DNA from: Mesorhizobium sp.
Lineage (GTDB): Bacteria > Pseudomonadota > Alphaproteobacteria > Rhizobiales > Rhizobiaceae
DNA: 64,000 bases
NCBI RefSeq assembly: GCF_023954305.1
Contig: NZ_JAMLIG010000001.1
Location: 3,492,001-3,556,000, forward strand
Direction: 5' to 3'
Below, piece after piece: positions 21,262 to 29,589 of this stretch. Numbering within the stretch: position 1 is the first letter of the stretch; each line of letters begins with the position of its first letter. Position numbers and translations under genes: made by a program. The notes beneath the pieces are model-generated. The model had not been told where the DNA came from. It did not search any database and was given only the letters and a program-made list of their open reading frames with translations.

Positions 21262-21431
21262 AGAGTATTGGCGCTGCCTTTTCAGACAGGGCAATACAGG
21301 AACTTTCAGCTTTGCTCAGCAGCCGATCCGAACAGGGCTGGGAACTTCACACGGTCTTCTCTGTCGAGAAGAAGGGGTGCCTGGGCTCCAGCGAAGGGCG
21401 GACCTATCTGGCCGTTTTCCGGCGACCCTGA
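21246..21431 (+). CDS. DUF4177-like small protein
   Basis: A 61-residue protein beginning MQYRVESIG with a GWELHTVFSVEK core, the pattern of the DUF4177 family (a beta strand, a helix, then GWELV). Function unknown. ATG 21246 is chosen because TGGGGGAC lies just upstream; it overlaps the end of the YidD-like gene, suggesting translational coupling. TTG 21219 is a weaker upstream alternative. Confidence 0.65.
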   Translation: MQYRVESIGAAFSDRAIQELSALLSSRSEQGWELHTVFSVEKKGCLGSSEGRTYLAVFRRP

Positions 21432-21767
21432 GATACGCAGAGGCAAGACCCAGCAGCTCCCGGCTGCGCGCGAGCGCATCCGCCCGCGCTCGCCGGCGCT
21501 CGGGCAGACGCCTATTCGGCATCCTGCTGCGCGCCTGGATTCCCGTACCTGACGTCGTTACTTCCTTAAAACTCCCAGAAAGGAGAACGCCTTAGCCGAT
21601 ACGAAGTTAAGTTGGCTAGAATTTGCCGGATCAGCGGAAATTCTTACTGTACGATATTGCGGAAGATCGCTCGTTGTGGCTAATTTACGTTGGCTTTCGG
21701 GGGCATTTGCAGATTTCTGTTAGATAACGGCTTGCATTCCTTCTCACTCGAACGAGAGGACTGACGC
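21432..21767. other. Intergenic region without recognised gene
   Basis: These 336 bases contain only short open frames with no convincing start or family match. The last part is visibly AT-richer (21600-21730) and probably carries the promoter of the exported-protein gene at 21768, but no clear -35/-10 pair is assigned. Confidence 0.4.
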
Positions 21768-22286
21768 ATGTCTGTAGTCAAAGCTCGTCCGGTCAATGCG
21801 CGTCCAGTCAGGCCCCGCCGAGCCAGAGCGGGCTTCCGGCTTCTGCTGGCCGGTCTCTGCATGGCCGTCCCGAGCATGTCGCGCGCGGATACGGAAATCA
21901 TCGACAGCGCTTTCGGCACCTGCGGCGTGGTTAATTGCAGCGCCACCCGCATCGCCGGCTATCTCGGAAGTTTCGGCGCAAGTCATCAACCCTGGGTGGG
22001 TAAGTTCCTCGCGATCCAAGGCAATTGCCTGCGACTTCAGGTTGGTTTCGTGAGCCAGGCGGTCCCGCTGGAAATGGTCGTCGTCGGGCCGAGCCCGCTG
22101 ACAAGCTATCGCAATATCGCCAATCGCCCGCTGGTGAAGATCGATCCGGCGCCGGCAAGCGGCTTCTATACGGTCGTCATCTCGTCATCGACAGGGGCGC
22201 CGCTGAACGTGGATTTCCATCTGCTCTTCGGCCAGTACAACGCCGGCAACATCAATTGCTCTTCACCGACGCCGCCCGTTCCGTGA
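21768..22286 (+). CDS. Exported hypothetical protein, copy 1 of a tandem pair
   Basis: A 172-residue protein with an Arg-rich N-terminus, a hydrophobic stretch (about 22-37) and a likely cleavage after SRA, so probably secreted or periplasmic. The mature part has FGTCGVVNCSA, NCLRLQVGF, a beta-rich core with GFYTVVISSSTGAPLNVDF, and a terminal NCSSPTPP. The next gene shares this plan (Cys-x3-NC, CLRLxV, VVGP, GVYTIVLNQRTGAPVxxxF, NCLSPT), so they are paralogues. The fold resembles small beta-sandwich exported domains, but I recognise no named family. The arrangement suggests four conserved Cys. SD AACGAGAGGA precedes ATG 21768. Confidence 0.75.
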   Translation: MSVVKARPVNARPVRPRRARAGFRLLLAGLCMAVPSMSRADTEIIDSAFGTCGVVNCSATRIAGYLGSFGASHQPWVGKFLAIQGNCLRLQVGFVSQAVPLEMVVVGPSPLTSYRNIANRPLVKIDPAPASGFYTVVISSSTGAPLNVDFHLLFGQYNAGNINCSSPTPPVP

Positions 22287-22315
22287 GACGAGACATCCGA
22301 TCGGAGAGGTACATC

Positions 22316-22801
22316 ATGGCTCACCTTCTTGCTCACCTTGCGCGGCTGGCCCTCGCCTGTCTGGTCGGCGTGCCGCTCGGCGGCGTCGCGTCGGCCGATC
22401 CGCTCGTGCCGACGCTGCAGACCTGCACGACGATCAACTGCGGCGCCCTCGTGCTACCCGGGCGCATCAACGCCCATCCGGTTGCAGGGATCGCCAGTCC
22501 ATGGGTCAACAAAATCGCTGCCGCGGGTGCCGGCTGCCTGCGGCTGCATGTCGTTAGCGAGTCGGCCGATCTGGCTATGACCGTGGTCGGGCCGGACGGC
22601 AGGCTCTACACCAACGACAATGGCGCGGTGGCGCCGTGCGCGGCCTGCCCGAAGGTCGTCATCCAGTCGCCGGTCAATGGTGTCTACACGATCGTGCTGA
22701 ACCAACGCACAGGCGCACCGGTCGAAGCGAGCTTCCGCCTGCATGCGGGCCGCTACGCGGCGGCGTCGAGCAACTGCCTGTCCCCGACGGCGCCGAAGTG
22801 A
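22316..22801 (+). CDS. Exported hypothetical protein, copy 2 of a tandem pair
   Basis: A 161-residue protein with a clear signal peptide (hydrophobic 7-25, cleavage after ASA). The mature part has TCTTINCGA, CLRLHVVS, an extra CAACPK segment absent from copy 1, then GVYTIVLNQRTGAPVEASF and NCLSPT. It is a diverged tandem duplicate of the gene at 21768, 29 bases downstream, so both are probably in one transcript. ATG 22316 follows CGGAGAGG. Function unknown; export and paired cysteines suggest disulfides in the periplasm or outside the cell. Confidence 0.75.
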   Translation: MAHLLAHLARLALACLVGVPLGGVASADPLVPTLQTCTTINCGALVLPGRINAHPVAGIASPWVNKIAAAGAGCLRLHVVSESADLAMTVVGPDGRLYTNDNGAVAPCAACPKVVIQSPVNGVYTIVLNQRTGAPVEASFRLHAGRYAAASSNCLSPTAPK

Positions 22802-22908
22802 GCCGCGAATAGGCGTAGGGGCTCGCGTTCGGGCTATTCCGCGCAGGCCTGAAGCATGCCGACATCTTTCCCCTCCAGGCAGGAGAGGGCCGACGTTTCC
22901 CGGAAGGA

Positions 22909-22935
22909 AGCCGCGGCATCGTCCGCGGCTTTTTG
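22909..22935 (+). terminator. Rho-independent terminator
   Basis: AGCCGCGG (22909-22916) and CCGCGGCT (22923-22930) form a perfect stem with a 6-base loop, followed by TTTTTG. It closes the transcript of the tandem exported pair. Confidence 0.85.
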
Positions 22936-22974
22936 TTGTGATAAGCATAGGACTGTTCAAGGGGGGACTGGACG

Positions 22975-23349
22975 ATGAGACCTGTTGCACGAGTGTTGAT
23001 GAGCGGCGCGTTTGCGGTTGGCCTGAGCCTGGCCGGCACTGGCGCGGCGCTGGCGGATTTCGGAGCGATCGCCTTTTCTCCGCAGAACGGAGCGTTCGGC
23101 TATTCCTACGGCGCCGGAACGCGCGGGCAGGCCGAGCGGATTGCGATGAGCAATTGCCGGGCCAACGGCGCCGGCTGCCGTCTGCTCGTCTATTTCCAGA
23201 ACGCCTGCGGCGCGCTCGCGGTGGGCAATGGCAACGGATACGGCTTCGCCTGGGCCGGGAGCCGCGGCCAGGCGGAAGGCCGGGCAATGCGGGAATGCCG
23301 CAACCGGACGTCGTCCTGCCGGATCGTCGCATGGAGTTGCAGCGGCTGA
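22975..23349 (+). CDS. DUF4189 domain-containing exported protein
   Basis: A 124-residue protein with a signal peptide ending near ALA (residue 28). The mature part has two repeats of the DUF4189 pattern: GAIAFSPQNGAFGYSYG...A...A...C and ALAVGNGNGYGFAWAG...AEGRAMREC, each followed by a Cys-containing strand (GAGCRLLVYF, SSCRIVAWSC). Six or more Cys suggest disulfides. Function unknown. It is convergent with the HTH-citrate synthase gene, only 22 bases apart. Confidence 0.85.
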   Translation: MRPVARVLMSGAFAVGLSLAGTGAALADFGAIAFSPQNGAFGYSYGAGTRGQAERIAMSNCRANGAGCRLLVYFQNACGALAVGNGNGYGFAWAGSRGQAEGRAMRECRNRTSSCRIVAWSCSG

Positions 23350-23371
23350 CCCTGTCGGAGGGCAAAGCTCG

Positions 23372-24583
23372 CTAGTCAGCGCCACTCCGCCCTGCCTCCG
23401 GCCCGACATATCTTGCCCTTGGCCGGATGAGGATACCGGACTGCAACTGTTCGATCGCGTGCGCGATCCAGCCGGAGGTGCGGGCAATGGCGAAGAGCGC
23501 CATTTCGTGGCCGACGGGCAGGCCGAGCGTGCGGATGAGCACGGCCAGCGCATAGTCGATGTTCGGATAGAGCCCGGTAGCCTCGGTGACGAGACGCGGG
23601 ACGTCGGCGACGAGACGGGCATCGGCGCCGGCGGCGGCCAGCGCGCGCAAGAGCACGTCGGCGCGGGGATCCCCATCGACATAGACGGTGTGGCCGAAGC
23701 CAGGGATCGGCTCGCCCAGCGCCACGCGGTCGGCGATCTGAGCCGCCACGTCGCCGTCGCCGAATTCGGCAACCATGCGAGCGGCCAGAGGTCCGGCGCC
23801 GCCGTGGCGCGGACCCTTGAGCGCCGCGAGGCCCGCGATGACGGCGTCGTAGAGGCTGACGCCGGTGGAGGCGGCGCAGCGCGCCGTCCAGGTCGAGGCG
23901 TTGAGCTCGTGGTCTGCGAGCAGTACGAGCGCACGGCGCAACAGATCCTCCGCCGCAGGATGGTCTTTCCCCCAGGCGGATGCGACTTGGCGATGGATCG
24001 GCAGGGGCGAGGGGGCCGTGCGGAGGATCGCGGCGGTGACGAGGCGCATGACGCGGGCGCCGGTGGCGGCACGGCCTTCGGCCGAGCGGTTGTGGGCGCG
24101 CGGATCGGCGTCGCTGGCGAGCGCGAGGACGGCGATGGCGCGGGGCAAGGGTTTGGCGTCGGCCGACGCGGCGAGGATCGCCTGCATCGCGTTGCCGAGC
24201 ACCGGCATGTTGGCCGCATCGAAGGGATCGGAGCGCCGCGCGTCCCAGAGCAACGTGGCAGCCTGTTCAACGGTCGCGGCCTCGGCCAAGGCGACCACAG
24301 GCACACCGCGATAGATGGGACCGGCTTCAGTTATCGTGGCCACTCTCGTGTCGAGGACGGGGATGGCTGCTTCGGCGGAGGGCTGAATGGCGCCGGACGA
24401 CCGGCGGCGGGCGCGCAGCGCGCGGATGTCGTCGGCGCGGTAGCGCCGCGCACGGCCATCGCCCACTGGCTCCGAGCGGACGAGGCCGCGGCTGACATAG
24501 GCATAGAGGGTGGCGAGCGAGACCGACAGTTCGGCGGCGGCCTCGCGGGCGCTGAGGAAGGTCGGGGCAGGTGCTGTTTTCAC
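23372..24583 (-). CDS. Citrate synthase family protein with N-terminal helix-turn-helix domain
   Basis: About 403 residues. Residues 5-60 form an excisionase/MerR-like HTH (LSAREAAAELSVSLATLYAYVSRG then RRYRADDIRAL). The rest is a citrate synthase fold with catalytic His in LADHELNAST, His in GFGHTVY and Asp in YPNIDYALA, all three intact, so activity is possible. The enzyme class condenses acyl-CoA with an oxoacid; here a DNA-binding sensor role is also plausible. The start is uncertain: TTG 24601 or GTG 24583; neither has an SD. Two TTGATCAA sites lie at or just upstream of the start. Divergent from a second citrate synthase gene, 75 bases away. Such fusions occur in rhizobia. Confidence 0.85.
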   Translation of the reverse strand: MKTAPAPTFLSAREAAAELSVSLATLYAYVSRGLVRSEPVGDGRARRYRADDIRALRARRRSSGAIQPSAEAAIPVLDTRVATITEAGPIYRGVPVVALAEAATVEQAATLLWDARRSDPFDAANMPVLGNAMQAILAASADAKPLPRAIAVLALASDADPRAHNRSAEGRAATGARVMRLVTAAILRTAPSPLPIHRQVASAWGKDHPAAEDLLRRALVLLADHELNASTWTARCAASTGVSLYDAVIAGLAALKGPRHGGAGPLAARMVAEFGDGDVAAQIADRVALGEPIPGFGHTVYVDGDPRADVLLRALAAAGADARLVADVPRLVTEATGLYPNIDYALAVLIRTLGLPVGHEMALFAIARTSGWIAHAIEQLQSGILIRPRARYVGPEAGRSGAD

Positions 24584-24584
24584 A

Positions 24585-24611
24585 TTGATCAAGCTAATCA
24601 AGATTGATCAA
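24585..24611. promoter_or_regulatory. TTGATCAA double operator between divergent citrate synthase genes
   Basis: TTGATCAA occurs at 24585-24592 and 24604-24611, perfect 8-base palindromes whose starts are 19 bases apart, with a related CTAATCAA at 24594-24601 between them. The cluster sits at the divergent start region of the HTH-citrate synthase and the second citrate synthase, so it is the obvious candidate site for the fused HTH. Confidence 0.6.
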
Positions 24612-24658
24612 TTATGGAAGGCATATCATCGTGCTGCAGTGCAGCAGGAGACGCAACC

Positions 24659-25753
24659 ATGACCATTCATTCCAATTCCCCGGCAGGACTCGACGGCGTC
24701 GCAGCCGCGGTGACGGCGCTGTCGCATGTCGACGGCGAAAAAGGCGAACTTGTCGTCGCCGGATCGAGGATCGGTCACCTTGCCGATCGCACGGATTTCG
24801 AAGGACTGGTCGCCCAATTGTGGGCTGCCGCGACAGGGCGTCCGGCCGACGCGGAACAGGCAAGGCAGCAGCTCGCGCGGGGGCGTGCGGCGGTCTTCGA
24901 ACGGCTGCCGGCGATCCTACCGTCGACCGCGGGCCTGCCGATGGTCGACGCCTTCCGCGTCGCCGTGGCGGCAATCGCGCCGATCGACGGGCTCGCCTCT
25001 GAGGCGGCGATCGTCGGCGCCATGCCGGTGTTTGCGGCGGCGCTGGTGCGGCAGGCGGAAAGCAAGGCGCCGGTCGCCCCTGATCCGGCCCTCGGGCATG
25101 CGGCCGACCTATTGAGGATGATGCGCGGCGAGGCCGCGAGTGTGGAGGAGGCGAAGGCGCTCGACGCCTATCTCGTCACGGTGGCCGACCACGGCATGAA
25201 CGCCTCGACCTTCGCCGCCCGCGTGGTGGCCTCGACGCAAGCGAACCTCTACATGGCGGTCACCGCGGGCTACTGCGCGCTGACCGGGCCGTTGCATGGC
25301 GGCGCGCCGGAACCGGTGCTCGACATGCTGGACGCGATCGCCAGCACCGACCGCATCGCCGGCTGGATCGACGAGGCGCTGAGACGCGGCGAGCGGCTGA
25401 TGGGCTTCGGCCATCGCATCTACAAGGTGCGCGACCCGCGCGCCGACGTCTTGAAGCGCGCCGTCGAACGGCTCGGCGGGCGCGGCACCGATCTCGGCTT
25501 TGCGGCAGAGGTGGAGGCCTATGCGCGGCGCGCGCTGGAAGCGGCGAAGCCCGATCGGCGGCTCGACACCAATGTCGAGTTCTACACGGCGATCCTGCTC
25601 GACGCGCTGAAAATACCGCGCCATGCTTTCACGCCCGTCTTCGCGGTCGGGCGCAGCGCCGGCTGGACGGCGCACGCGCTGGAACAGCAGCGGACAGGGC
25701 GGCTGCTCAGGCCGAGTTCGATCTATGCCGGTAGGATGCCGGAGCGAGCCTGA
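24659..25753 (+). CDS. Citrate synthase / methylcitrate synthase
   Basis: A 364-residue citrate synthase family enzyme, shorter than the housekeeping ~430-residue GltA. Catalytic residues: His in VADHGMNAST, His in GFGHRIYKVRDPRAD and the Asp-equivalent region LDTNVEFYTAIL, where the usual Asp is Glu/Val in this spacing (NVEFY), as in the many citrate/methylcitrate synthases with NVDFY; here it is Glu. It condenses acetyl-CoA or propionyl-CoA with oxaloacetate. ATG 24659 follows CAGGAG. Divergent from the HTH-fused paralogue and convergent with the GntR gene. Confidence 0.88.
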   Translation: MTIHSNSPAGLDGVAAAVTALSHVDGEKGELVVAGSRIGHLADRTDFEGLVAQLWAAATGRPADAEQARQQLARGRAAVFERLPAILPSTAGLPMVDAFRVAVAAIAPIDGLASEAAIVGAMPVFAAALVRQAESKAPVAPDPALGHAADLLRMMRGEAASVEEAKALDAYLVTVADHGMNASTFAARVVASTQANLYMAVTAGYCALTGPLHGGAPEPVLDMLDAIASTDRIAGWIDEALRRGERLMGFGHRIYKVRDPRADVLKRAVERLGGRGTDLGFAAEVEAYARRALEAAKPDRRLDTNVEFYTAILLDALKIPRHAFTPVFAVGRSAGWTAHALEQQRTGRLLRPSSIYAGRMPERA

Positions 25754-25809
25754 AACTTCTCCGGCTGCCGCGGCCGCCGCGCGGCGGCGGGCCGCACGGG
25801 CGACGGTGG

Positions 25810-26517
25810 TCAGATACTGCCGCCGAGAGCGATCGCCAGAGAATTGTCGATATGGCGGGAGAGGCCGGCCGCCATCGCCTCGGCGTCGCGCCGGGCGAGC
25901 GGTTCGAGGAAGGCGAGATGCTCGTCGATCACGCGCCGTGCATTGTAGGACGTGACCTGGATGCGCGACTGGACCACCATGCGGATCTTGATCGCGGTCA
26001 CCCGGAAGATGTTGATCATCAATCGGTTGCCGGTCATCGCGATGAAACCTTCGTGCATGGACCAGTCGCGGCTCTGCAGCGCGTCCGCTGCGAGAGCGGC
26101 TTCGGCGCTCCCGCCTTTCTCCATGCGGGCACGTAGATCCCGATGCCAGCCGATCAGCTCCTCGATCGCCGCGTCCGACATCCGTTCGACGGCGGCCGGA
26201 ATCGCCGACATCTCGAGAACCCGGCGCAGCTGATAGGCGTCGCGCACGAAGGCGATGTCGAGGCTCGGCACCATCAGGCCGCGCTGCGGCACTGTCTGCA
26301 AGAGGCCCTCGGCCTCGAGACGCGGCACAGCTTCGCGCACAGCCCCCAGCGTCAAGCCAGTACGTTTCACCAGTTCCCGCTGCGAGACGATCTGGCCGGG
26401 CCGAAGCTCGCCGTTCTTCAACAGGTTCTCGATGCTCTCGTAGGCGGCTTGCCGCAGCGGGATCTCAGTCCGCCGAGCGTCGCCCGCATCCGTTGGCATC
26501 GCGCCCGATTCCGACAT
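25810..26517 (-). CDS. GntR family regulator, FCD type
   Basis: About 235 residues. The N-terminal winged HTH has YESIENLLKNGELRPGQIVSQRELVKRTGL then VREAVPRLEAEGLLQTVPQRG; the C-terminal FCD ligand domain has YQLRRVLEMSAIPAAVE, HEGFIAMTGN and DEHLAFLEPLARRD, with metal-site His residues. It probably senses an organic acid and represses the divergent TRAP operon at 26707. The start is ambiguous: ATG 26517 has GGAGG 11 bases upstream, ATG 26535 and 26556 are longer in-frame options. Confidence 0.9.
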   Translation of the reverse strand: MSESGAMPTDAGDARRTEIPLRQAAYESIENLLKNGELRPGQIVSQRELVKRTGLTLGAVREAVPRLEAEGLLQTVPQRGLMVPSLDIAFVRDAYQLRRVLEMSAIPAAVERMSDAAIEELIGWHRDLRARMEKGGSAEAALAADALQSRDWSMHEGFIAMTGNRLMINIFRVTAIKIRMVVQSRIQVTSYNARRVIDEHLAFLEPLARRDAEAMAAGLSRHIDNSLAIALGGSI

Positions 26518-26558
26518 CTGACGACACGCCTCCATCTCATTTGAAGCTAACATCACAT

Positions 26559-26568
26559 TGACATGTCA
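26559..26568. promoter_or_regulatory. Palindrome in GntR-TRAP intergenic region
   Basis: TGACATGTCA is a perfect 10-base palindrome in the divergent region between the GntR gene and the TRAP operon; candidate operator half of a pair with 26613-26620. Confidence 0.4.
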
Positions 26569-26612
26569 GAGACGAAAGAGTAAGCGGAAATCAGCGCCCC
26601 TGTCGGAAAAAA

Positions 26613-26620
26613 CTGTACAG
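26613..26620. promoter_or_regulatory. Palindrome CTGTACAG, candidate GntR operator
   Basis: CTGTACAG is a perfect 8-base palindrome 87 bases before the dctP-like start. FCD-type GntR regulators often recognise short palindromes with a TGTACA-like core, so this is the better candidate operator. Confidence 0.45.
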
Positions 26621-26706
26621 AGGGGTCGGTCGCACCGGGGAGGATCACTTCGGACGCGGCCGAGGGCATGCCGAACGTTCGATTTCGTCACCAGGGAGGA
26701 AACAAC

Positions 26707-27702
26707 ATGACAATAGCCATCACACGCCGCACTCTTCTGGCCGGCAGCGCCGCTCTTCTCGCGCTCGGCCTTTCGTTCGGCACGGCGAGCGCCGCCGACA
26801 AGATCACCATCCGCATGTCGACGCCGGCGACCGAGACCGACCAGCGTGCCGTTGCGCTCGCCACTGTGTTCGGGCCGGCTGTCGCCGACTTCGCCACCTA
26901 CGAACCGCACTACAATGCCTCGCTGTTCAAACAGGGCACCGAGCTCGAGGCGATCGCGCGCGGCAATCTAGAAATGTCGATCGCCTCGGCTCAGGAACTG
27001 GCGACGATCTTCCCGGAATTCTCCATCTTCACCGCGGGCTACCTGCATCGCGACGCCGAACACCAGAAGAAGGTCTTCGCGGCCGATTTCATGGATCCGC
27101 TGAAGAAGAAGGTGGAGGACGAACTCGGCGTGAAGCTTCTCGCCGTCATGTATCTCGGCCGCCGCCAGCTCAACCTGCGCACCGACAAGGAGGTCAAGAC
27201 CCCAGCCGATCTCGCCGGCGTGAAGCTCAGGATGCCGGGTACGGATGCCTGGCAGTTCCTCGGCAAGGCGCTCGGCGCCAGCCCGGTGCCGGTCGCTTTC
27301 ACCGAGATCTACACCGCGCTCCAGACCGGCGCGATCGACGGCCAGGACAACCCGCTGCCGACCAACCGCGATTCGAAATTTTACGAGGTGACCAAGCAGA
27401 TCGTGCTGACCAGCCATCTCGTCGACCTCAACTACATCGCGTTTTCGAAGAAGGTGTGGGACGGGCTGACCCCCGAACAGCAGGCGACGGTGCAGAAGGC
27501 GGCCGACGACGCGGCCGAGAGCGGTCGCCAGAAGCAGCTGGCGCTGGAGGTCGAGCTCGAGCAGTTCTTCAAGGACAAGGGCCTGAAGGTCTATACGCCG
27601 GACATCGAGGCGTTCCGCACGCAGGTGCAGAAAGCCTATCTCGAATCCGACTTCGCCAAGACCTGGCCGGAAGGCATGGTCGACAAGATCAACGCGCTCT
27701 AA
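26707..27702 (+). CDS. TRAP transporter substrate-binding protein, DctP family
   Basis: A 331-residue periplasmic binding protein with a signal peptide that starts TRRTLLAGSAALLALGL and ends ASA; the RR pair and hydrophobic core could allow Tat export. It captures an organic acid for the QM membrane pair. The mature part has KLRMPGTDAW (with the carboxylate-binding Arg of the family) and FTEIYTALQTGAIDGQDNPL. ATG 26707 follows AGGGAGGAAACA. First gene of a P-Q-M operon. Confidence 0.95.
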   Translation: MTIAITRRTLLAGSAALLALGLSFGTASAADKITIRMSTPATETDQRAVALATVFGPAVADFATYEPHYNASLFKQGTELEAIARGNLEMSIASAQELATIFPEFSIFTAGYLHRDAEHQKKVFAADFMDPLKKKVEDELGVKLLAVMYLGRRQLNLRTDKEVKTPADLAGVKLRMPGTDAWQFLGKALGASPVPVAFTEIYTALQTGAIDGQDNPLPTNRDSKFYEVTKQIVLTSHLVDLNYIAFSKKVWDGLTPEQQATVQKAADDAAESGRQKQLALEVELEQFFKDKGLKVYTPDIEAFRTQVQKAYLESDFAKTWPEGMVDKINAL

Positions 27703-27717
27703 GGCTGGGACGCGGAA

Positions 27718-28266
27718 ATGTCTGCGGCCCGCCGACTATGGGAGTGGCTTGGTAGTCGGGCCGACGACGTGGCGGCGGGCCTGCTCGCCGCCATGTTCGC
27801 GACTTTCTTCGTCCAGATCGTCGCGCGCTACATCCTTCTGCCGCTCTACCCTGGCATCAATATCGGCTGGACGGTCGAGCTCTGTCTGACGCTGTGGCTC
27901 TGGTCGGTTTTCTGGGGCGCGGCCTTCTGCCTTCGGGAAGGCGACCACGTGCGCTTCGACATGCTCTATCTCGCGGTCGGCAGGCGAACCCGACGGGGCA
28001 TGGCGATTGCCGCGGCGCTCTTGATCGCCGGCGGCCTGCTGATGGCGCTGCCGGCGACCTGGGACTACATCGCCTTCTATAAGATCAAGAAGAGCGCCGT
28101 GCTGCGCTGGCGCCTCGACTACGTCTTTTCGATCTACGGCATATTCGCCGCGGTCGTTACCGCCCGCTACCTGTGGCGCGCGGTCGCGCTGCTGCGCGGC
28201 AGTCCGCTGGACGAGGAGACGGCGCTGCTCGCCGCTTCCACCGAAGCGGGGGATCCGGCACGATGA
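27718..28266 (+). CDS. TRAP transporter small permease, DctQ family
   Basis: A 182-residue membrane protein with four predicted TM helices, the small permease that bridges the binding protein and the large permease. Family features include the ELCLTLWLWSVFWGAAFCLREGDHVRFDML block. It begins 15 bases after the binding-protein gene and overlaps the large permease gene by 4 bases (ATGA). Confidence 0.94.
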   Translation: MSAARRLWEWLGSRADDVAAGLLAAMFATFFVQIVARYILLPLYPGINIGWTVELCLTLWLWSVFWGAAFCLREGDHVRFDMLYLAVGRRTRRGMAIAAALLIAGGLLMALPATWDYIAFYKIKKSAVLRWRLDYVFSIYGIFAAVVTARYLWRAVALLRGSPLDEETALLAASTEAGDPAR

Positions 28267-29558
28267 GCGCCGCCTTCGTCGTCTGCCTCGGCGTGGTGCT
28301 GCTCATCGCCGCGCTCGGCGCGCCGATTGCCTACGGCATGATTGTCGGCGGTATCGTCTACGTCGCAATGAGCGGCCGCGATCTCGCGCTGCCGGCCGAG
28401 CAGATCATCCAGGGCCTCTACGACAGTTTCGTGCTGCTGGCGGTGCCGCTTTTCATCGTCGCGGCCAACATCATGAATGCCGGCACCATATCGGAGCGGC
28501 TCCTGGCTTTCGTCGTCGCCATGGTCGGACGCTTTCGCGGCGGGCTCGGGCACGTCAACGTGGTGACCAGCATTATCTTCGCCGGAATGTCCGGTTCGGC
28601 GGTCGCCGACGCCGCCGGGATCGGCAAGCTCATCATCAACATGATGCGCGAGGGCAATCGCTATCCCGCCGGTTATGCCGCGGCGATCACCGCGGCGTCG
28701 TCGACGATCGGGCCGATCATCCCGCCGTCCATCCCGATGGTGCTCTACGCGTTGGTGTCCGACCAGTCGGTCGGCTACCTCTTCCTCGGCGGCATCGTAC
28801 CGGGGCTTTTGATGGGTGTGGTAATGATGGCTCTGAACGCCGTCACGGCGTACCGCCGCAACTTCGCCCTCGAGACGCCGGTGCCGGTTCGGCAGTTGCC
28901 GCGCCTCACGCTCAACGCGATCCCCGCGCTGCTGATGCCCGTCATTCTTCTCTACGGCATCTATGGCGGGATCACGACGCCCACCGAGGCGGCGGCGGTG
29001 GCGGCAGGCTATGCGCTCCTCCTCGCCGGCGTCTTCTACCGGGCGCTCTCGTTCAAGGCGCTCCGGCACATCATGCTGACCAGCGCCAACCAGTCGGCCG
29101 CAGTCGGCGTCGTTATCGGCGCGGCGCTCATCTTCAACTACATCGTCGCCTCGGAGAATATCCCGGCACGGATGCAGGAAATGGTCGGCGGCCTGGACGT
29201 CTCGCCGCTGGTCTTCCTGCTCATCGTCAACCTGCTGCTGCTGGTGCTCGGCTGCCTGCTCGACGCCTCGACGCTGATCCTGGTGATCATCCCGCTGTTC
29301 CTGCCGGCCTGCCGGCTGCTCGGAATCGACCTCGTCCATTTCGGCGTCGTGGCGATCGTCAACTGCATGATCGGCCTTATCACTCCGCCCTACGGGATCG
29401 TGCTGTTCGTCATCAATGCCGTCACCGGCATCCCGCTGCAGGCGATCGTGCGCGAGATCCTCCCCTTCATCCTGGTGCTCGTCGCCGCGCTGCTTGCCTT
29501 GATCCTCTTCCCGGAACTCGTCCTCTGGCTGCCGCGGCAGTTCGGCTACCAGGGCTGA
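28263..29558 (+). CDS. TRAP transporter large permease, DctM family
   Basis: A 431-residue permease with about 12 TM helices that couples uptake to Na+ or H+. Family motifs: GIVYVAMSGRDLALPAEQI, NIMNAGTISERLL, GMSGSAVADAAGIG, STIGPIIPPSIPMVLY and LLVLGCLLDASTLILV, CMIGLITPPYGIVLF. ATG 28263 overlaps the dctQ stop, so translation is coupled. Confidence 0.96.
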   Translation: MSAAFVVCLGVVLLIAALGAPIAYGMIVGGIVYVAMSGRDLALPAEQIIQGLYDSFVLLAVPLFIVAANIMNAGTISERLLAFVVAMVGRFRGGLGHVNVVTSIIFAGMSGSAVADAAGIGKLIINMMREGNRYPAGYAAAITAASSTIGPIIPPSIPMVLYALVSDQSVGYLFLGGIVPGLLMGVVMMALNAVTAYRRNFALETPVPVRQLPRLTLNAIPALLMPVILLYGIYGGITTPTEAAAVAAGYALLLAGVFYRALSFKALRHIMLTSANQSAAVGVVIGAALIFNYIVASENIPARMQEMVGGLDVSPLVFLLIVNLLLLVLGCLLDASTLILVIIPLFLPACRLLGIDLVHFGVVAIVNCMIGLITPPYGIVLFVINAVTGIPLQAIVREILPFILVLVAALLALILFPELVLWLPRQFGYQG

Positions 29559-29589
29559 CCCCAAACACGACTGAACTGGACCACGGACC

